Shown: positions 59,725 to 64,000 of the stretch, one piece after another
Layout of the letters: each line of letters begins with the position of its first letter
Position numbering within the stretch: position 1 is the first letter of the stretch
From: Streptococcus parasanguinis
GTDB taxonomy: Bacteria; Bacillota; Bacilli; Lactobacillales; Streptococcaceae
NCBI RefSeq assembly: GCF_001073155.1
Contig: NZ_JVEE01000035.1
Location: 28,012-92,011 of the forward strand
Direction: 5' to 3'
Length of the DNA stretch: 64,000 bases
Position numbers and translations under genes: made by a program
Notes under the pieces: generated by a model
What the model was told of the DNA's origin: nothing
Database searches by the model: none
What the model saw: only the letters and a program-made list of their open reading frames with translations

Positions 59725-61035
59725 ATGGCCCTACCAACTATTGCGATTGTAGGCCGTCCCAATGTCGGAAAATCTACACTCTTTAACCGGATTGCCGGTG
59801 AGCGGATTTCCATCGTTGAGGATGTAGAAGGAGTCACTCGTGACCGCATTTATGCAACAGCTGAGTGGTTGAATCGAAAATTTAGTATCATCGATACGGG
59901 GGGAATTGATGACGTAGATGCCCCATTTATGGAGCAAATCAAGCATCAGGCAGAAATTGCCATGGACGAAGCAGATGTGATCGTCTTTGTTGTTTCTGGA
60001 AAAGAAGGGATCACGGATGCGGATGAATATGTCACACGTATCTTGTATAAGACCCATAAACCGGTTATTCTTGCAGTCAACAAGGTGGATAACCCAGAGA
60101 TGCGCAATGATATCTATGACTTTTATGCCTTAGGACTGGGCGAGCCACTACCGGTATCCTCTGTCCACGGGATCGGAACTGGGGATGTTCTCGATGCCAT
60201 CATCGAAAATCTTCCGAATGACACAGAAGAAGAAAATCCAGATATCATCAAATTTAGCTTGATTGGTCGTCCAAATGTTGGGAAATCAAGCTTGATCAAT
60301 GCGATCCTTGGAGAAGACCGGGTCATCGCAAGCCCTGTTGCTGGAACCACACGGGATGCTATCGATACCCATTTTACCGATGCAGATGGCCAAGAATTTA
60401 CCATGATCGATACAGCTGGTATGCGCAAATCTGGTAAAATCTATGAAAACACTGAGAAATATTCTGTCATGCGTGCCATGCGTGCCATCGATCGCTCAGA
60501 TGTGGTTTTGATGGTTATCAATGCCGAAGAAGGGATTCGGGAGTATGACAAGCGGATCGCTGGCTTTGCTCATGAAGCTGGAAAAGGGATGATCATTGTT
60601 GTCAATAAATGGGATACTATTGAAAAAGACAACCATACCATGAAGCAGTGGGAAGATGACATTCGCGATCAATTCCAATACCTTTCTTATGCGCCGATTG
60701 TTTTTGTCTCTGCCTTAACCAAACAACGCTTGCACAAGTTGCCAGAGATGATCAAACAGATCAGTGAGAGTCAAAATACACGGATTCCTTCAGCTGTCTT
60801 GAACGATGTGATTATGGATGCCATTGCCATTAATCCAACGCCGACCGACAAAGGGAAACGCCTCAAGATCTTCTATGCGACACAAGTGGCAACCAAGCCG
60901 CCAACTTTTGTGGTCTTTGTTAACGAAGAAGAACTGATGCACTTCTCATACCTCCGTTTCTTGGAGAACCAAATTCGCAAGGCCTTTGTTTTTGAAGGAA
61001 CTCCAATCCATTTGATTGCTCGAAAACGGAAGTAG
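59725..61035 (+). CDS. der: Ribosome biogenesis GTPase Der (EngA)
   Basis: Essential GTPase for 50S subunit maturation. The 436 residues hold two tandem G domains, each with GRPNVGKS (residues ~10 and ~183): [20 protein letters not shown] and [20 protein letters not shown] are the switch I regions, DTGG and DTAG the G3 motifs, NKVD and NKWD the G4 motifs. A KH-like C-terminal domain ends with [20 protein letters not shown]. Highly typical. Confidence 0.97.
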   Translation: MALPTIAIVGRPNVGKSTLFNRIAGERISIVEDVEGVTRDRIYATAEWLNRKFSIIDTGGIDDVDAPFMEQIKHQAEIAMDEADVIVFVVSGKEGITDADEYVTRILYKTHKPVILAVNKVDNPEMRNDIYDFYALGLGEPLPVSSVHGIGTGDVLDAIIENLPNDTEEENPDIIKFSLIGRPNVGKSSLINAILGEDRVIASPVAGTTRDAIDTHFTDADGQEFTMIDTAGMRKSGKIYENTEKYSVMRAMRAIDRSDVVLMVINAEEGIREYDKRIAGFAHEAGKGMIIVVNKWDTIEKDNHTMKQWEDDIRDQFQYLSYAPIVFVSALTKQRLHKLPEMIKQISESQNTRIPSAVLNDVIMDAIAINPTPTDKGKRLKIFYATQVATKPPTFVVFVNEEELMHFSYLRFLENQIRKAFVFEGTPIHLIARKRK

Positions 61036-61117
61036 GGAATAAGAGACAAATGGATCAAAGTGGAGAAGGATATTTCAAATGATAAAACGCTCATTCTTCC
61101 AACTATGAAAATAACTA

Positions 61118-61146
61118 AAAGTAGCGCATAAGCGTTGCTTTTTTTA
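61118..61146 (+). terminator. Terminator after der
   Basis: AAGTAGCGC / GCGTTGCTT, nine pairs with two wobbles, then a T-run. Confidence 0.72.
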
Positions 61147-61179
61147 ATAAGCTGGTAAAATGAAGTGGAGGATAGTCAG

Positions 61180-61433
61180 ATGCGTAGTATCATGGTCCGG
61201 ATATTCTTTATTCCTTATGCTTTTTTTAAGGATGAGTAGAGTAAACTCATGAACATCATGAGAGCTTTAGGTTTGTGTACTTATTATTTAAAATCTATCT
61301 GTATCTCCTGTTTCTCGGTTCGATCGTAAGCTTGGAGCTCTTGATCCTATTGCTGGGGATTTTATTAAAAAATAAGGTCGTGTTTTTTCTTTTCTCTATG
61401 AGCAATCGGGATTTTGCTATTCCCGTTGTTTAG
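61180..61433 (+). pseudogene. Decayed small membrane-protein gene(s)
   Basis: The 565 bp between der and the SNF2 gene have no intact ORF. After the der terminator, GGAGG (61167-61171) precedes ATG 61180 and a 19-codon peptide MRSIMVRIFFIPYAFFKDE, then a stop. Further on, hydrophobic stretches appear in changing frames (LMNIMRALGLCTYYLKSICI; SLELLILLLGILLKNKVVFF). Together they look like a small membrane protein broken by stops and frameshifts. No family can be named. From 61434 to 61565 I see nothing more. Confidence 0.4.
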
Positions 61434-61565
61434 CTATTCGATCAAACAGTTAACAGATAGATATTAGGGATAGCTGTTTGAACTGAGAGCGTTACGAAAT
61501 CAGGTAAAAAACGGGCTAAAATCCTTTCAAGATGATGACTATTTTTTCTAATTTTTGCTTAAATA

Positions 61566-61574
61566 TGGTATAAT
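61566..61574 (+). promoter_or_regulatory. Extended -10 promoter of SNF2 gene
   Basis: TGG-TATAAT (61566-61574), 27 bp before the ATG; weak -35. Confidence 0.55.
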
Positions 61575-61600
61575 AAAGGGATTAATCTAAGGTGGTAAAC

Positions 61601-64000
61601 ATGGCAAAATTAATTCCTGGGAAGGTTCGTTCACAAGGGAGCCTTCTCTATGAAGCTGGGAAGGTTTCCCTTCAGGAAGTAAAAGAAAAATACCTATATT
61701 TTCGGGTGGAAGAAGAAAGCTTGCGGTACAGTTTGGACGACGATGCTGTTTTTTGTAGCTGTGCTTTCTTTCAAAAGAAAAAATTCTGTACACATCTAGC
61801 AGCTGTGGAAGCTTTTTTGAAGAATGATGACAGTGGGAAAGCAGCTCTTACAAGCCTTGAAGAAGATGCCACGGCGACTGAAGAAACGCAGGAGAAGGTC
61901 TCTTTTGGAAGTTTGTTTTTAGACCAGGTCCTTCCAAAAATCGAAAAGAAAGAAACTCGCTATGTCTTATCAGCAGTCGGGCAGGAGGATGAATACTCTG
62001 GTCAATTCTTGTGGACCCTTCGCATTCGTCGCTTGCCAGACGAGCGTTCTTATGTGATCAGAGATGTGCTAGCTTTTTTGCAGACCCTTCAGAAAGAAGG
62101 CCACTTTGCAATTGGCAAAAGTTACTATGAACCCATTTCTTACTTAGAATTTGATGGGCCTAGTCAGGATGTGATCAATTTCCTACAAGGCTTGGTCACA
62201 GATAGTGGCTCGAAAGAGCAAGATTTCTTTCCCAATGCTGGGCGCCATCTTTATTTTCCACCGACTCTCTTTGAAGAAGCTGTAGAATTACTAATGAATT
62301 TGGATTCCTTCCTCTTGCAATACAGCTTGTATGATTTTTCTGAAGTCTATTTTCAGGATGTCCATGGGGAGGAAGATCTCTTTCATTTTCAGGTGGAAGA
62401 CCATGGTGATTTTTACGAATTGATCATTACTGAGCCACAAGTGAAGGTTGTCGAGTCTGCTGTTTACCTGTTTCGAAATGGTGTCTTCTATCACCTGACG
62501 CCCCAACAGCGGACCTTATGGAAGGCGATTCAAGACTTACCAATGGATCAAGATCGAAAAAAACGCCTGCATTTTGATCCAACGGATCAGACCAAACTTT
62601 CCTATAGTTTAAAAGAGTTCAAAAAACTGGGACAAATAACAGCCCCGACCAGCTTTTTAATCCACGATTTCACTCCGGAATTTCATTTTGATCTAGCACA
62701 GGATCAGACTGTATTACTGGATGTTGTCTTTCAATACCAGGATCGTGTGGTGACCACGCGTGAGGAACTTCTCAATCTTCCTTATTCCAGTGATTTCGAT
62801 AAGGAGCAAGAAGTTTTTTCAACCATGCTAGCAGCAGGTTTTACGGATGATTTTTCTTCCCAAAGAAGTCCTTTATCAAGTGAGCAAATCTATCCATTCT
62901 TTCACCAACAGATCCCGACTTTTGAAGCCTTAGGAGAGGTTACCCTCTCTGATAGCCTTTTAGATCTTTATCAAGTGGAGCGTACAAAAATTGATGTTAA
63001 AACCAATGGCAGTCTACTGGAGATCGGTTTTGACTTTGAAAGTGTGGATCCAGCCGAAGTGGACCAGGTCCTCAAAGCTCTAGTAGGGCAAAAAGACTAT
63101 TTTGTCAGCCATACAGGGAAAGTTCTTGTCTTTGATGAAGAAACCAAGAAGATCAGTCGAGCCTTAGCAGATCTGCGGGCGAAAATGAGCAAGGGTGGGA
63201 AACTACAAGCCCGCCGGATTGCCGCTTATCAGCTATCTGATTTGTTGGCAGATCAAGACAATGTTCATTTTTCAGAAGACTTTCGAAATTTAGCTCATGA
63301 TTTGACTCATCCAGAAGACTTCCAACTCCCTCAGATGACAATCCAAGCGACCCTAAGGGATTACCAAGAAACAGGGGTTAAATGGTTCTCCATGTTAAAT
63401 CATTATGGTTTTGGTGGTATTTTAGCGGATGATATGGGGCTTGGGAAAACCCTGCAGACTATTTCCTTCTTGACCAGTGTCGCAAAAAAAGAAACTAAAA
63501 TCTTGATTCTAGCTCCATCTAGTCTCATCTACAATTGGAAACAAGAATTTTCAAAATTCGCTCCTCAGATGGAAGTGGCAGTCGTCTATGGTCTCAAGCA
63601 GCACCGAGATGAACTCATCGCAACCAATCCACAGGTAGTTATCACTAGTTACGCGTCTTTTCGTCAAGATGTGGAGGAATACCAGAAGAATCAGTATGAG
63701 TACTTGATTCTAGATGAAGCCCAGGTCATGAAAAATGCCCAAACCAAGATTGCCCAACACTTACGTGGCTTTGAGGTTCCGCATGTGTTTGCCCTATCTG
63801 GGACACCGATTGAAAATCATGTGGGTGAACTCTGGTCCATTTTCCAAATTGTCCTTCCAGGGCTCTTCCCAGCTAAAAGAGAATTTCAAAAATTGAGTCC
63901 TGAGACCATTGCACGATTTGTCAAACCTTTTGTCATGAGACGGAAAAAAGATGAAGTGCTCCAAGAATTACCGGACTTGATTGAAACAACCTACCACAAT
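61601..64000 (+). CDS. SNF2-family DEAD/DEAH ATPase with SWIM zinc finger (3' end outside window)
   Basis: The first 800 codons of a bacterial SNF2/RapA-like DNA translocase; streptococcal homologues have about 1030 residues. Near the N-terminus is a SWIM zinc finger (Cys52-x-Cys54-x8-Cys63-x-His65). Residues ~80-570 form the SNF2-associated region. The ATPase lobe starts near 580: LRDYQETGVKWFSMLNHYGF, Walker A ILADDMGLGKT (Lys616), LILAPSSLIYNWKQEF, DEAQ box at Asp705 and LSGTPIENHVGELWS. The second lobe is beyond the window. The role (chromatin-like remodelling, transcription recycling or repair) is not known. AAGGTGG precedes the ATG. Confidence 0.92.
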   Translation, partial: MAKLIPGKVRSQGSLLYEAGKVSLQEVKEKYLYFRVEEESLRYSLDDDAVFCSCAFFQKKKFCTHLAAVEAFLKNDDSGKAALTSLEEDATATEETQEKVSFGSLFLDQVLPKIEKKETRYVLSAVGQEDEYSGQFLWTLRIRRLPDERSYVIRDVLAFLQTLQKEGHFAIGKSYYEPISYLEFDGPSQDVINFLQGLVTDSGSKEQDFFPNAGRHLYFPPTLFEEAVELLMNLDSFLLQYSLYDFSEVYFQDVHGEEDLFHFQVEDHGDFYELIITEPQVKVVESAVYLFRNGVFYHLTPQQRTLWKAIQDLPMDQDRKKRLHFDPTDQTKLSYSLKEFKKLGQITAPTSFLIHDFTPEFHFDLAQDQTVLLDVVFQYQDRVVTTREELLNLPYSSDFDKEQEVFSTMLAAGFTDDFSSQRSPLSSEQIYPFFHQQIPTFEALGEVTLSDSLLDLYQVERTKIDVKTNGSLLEIGFDFESVDPAEVDQVLKALVGQKDYFVSHTGKVLVFDEETKKISRALADLRAKMSKGGKLQARRIAAYQLSDLLADQDNVHFSEDFRNLAHDLTHPEDFQLPQMTIQATLRDYQETGVKWFSMLNHYGFGGILADDMGLGKTLQTISFLTSVAKKETKILILAPSSLIYNWKQEFSKFAPQMEVAVVYGLKQHRDELIATNPQVVITSYASFRQDVEEYQKNQYEYLILDEAQVMKNAQTKIAQHLRGFEVPHVFALSGTPIENHVGELWSIFQIVLPGLFPAKREFQKLSPETIARFVKPFVMRRKKDEVLQELPDLIETTYHN

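Noticed and set aside
1-64000. tRNA, rRNA, CRISPR array, prophage, replication origin
   Set aside because: I looked for conserved tRNA/rRNA strings, regular direct repeats, phage genes and DnaA-box clusters and saw none. A computed scan (tRNAscan-SE, Infernal) would be decisive.

Overview
The window is chromosomal DNA of a low-GC Gram-positive bacterium, almost certainly a Streptococcus of the mitis/sanguinis/parasanguinis lineage. Three things point there: a BOX-type repeat at 5275-5379, marker proteins such as RitR (Asn53, Cys128), CodY and an IIABC glucose PTS, and gene blocks known from pneumococcus and relatives (secA-aro-acpS-alr-recG, codY-pncA-gatCAB, gshT-metQ-peptidase-metNI, gnd-ritR, nrdR-dnaB-dnaI-der). 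The species is not settled. I saw no rRNA, tRNA, CRISPR array, prophage or conjugative element. Most of the window is core genome.

Layout. 1-6.5 kb: end of a triple-hairpin repeat, PAP2 phosphatase, GNAT acetyltransferase, an IS150-type IS3-family element sitting in the loop of a shared terminator, queG, manA, and a MerR/TipAS regulator behind a 19-bp-spacer promoter and a BOX element. 6.5-16.9 kb: KimA-type K+ importer, secA, DAHP synthase, acpS-alr, recG, L-asparaginase. 17-25.4 kb: a HAD/MazG-like fusion protein, universal stress protein, aminotransferase, codY-pncA and gatCAB. Two oppositely oriented copies of a structured ~145-bp repeat bracket usp to gatB. 25.7-30.2 kb: TetR with a membrane protein, butanediol-type dehydrogenase under a cre site, EamA exporter, lipoprotein. 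30.2-38.5 kb: a sulfur/methionine acquisition block headed by a perfect MET-box (M20 amidohydrolase, gshT, metQ, M20 peptidase, metN, metI), an ECF S-component-like protein, and an XRE regulator with two membrane proteins. 38.6-49 kb: trhO, DUF4299, nucleoside phosphorylase with a vestige of an ECF ATPase gene behind it, SDR, PfkB kinase, rsmG, lemA-htpX, and an Rgg - 58-residue protein - MFS cluster diverging from yceD. 49-64 kb: flotillin, gnd-ritR, glucose PTS, an EEP phosphodiesterase, the nrdR-dnaB-dnaI-nitroreductase-der operon, a decayed stretch, and a SNF2-type ATPase running off the end.

Regulatory logic readable from the DNA: CodY box at the codY promoter; cre sites at the butanediol dehydrogenase and ptsG promoters; MET-box at about -66 of the methionine block; palindromic operators at the TetR and XRE promoters; a MerR-type overlong spacer; a dyad at about -46 of the Rgg-linked gene pair. 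Many other promoters are extended -10 (TGn-TATAAT) types.

The most unusual content is non-coding: two repeat families with strong predicted secondary structure. In one of them the two copies differ by compensatory base-pair changes, which suggests the folded form is selected. All calls rest on reading the sequence and knowledge of the families; no database search was possible.
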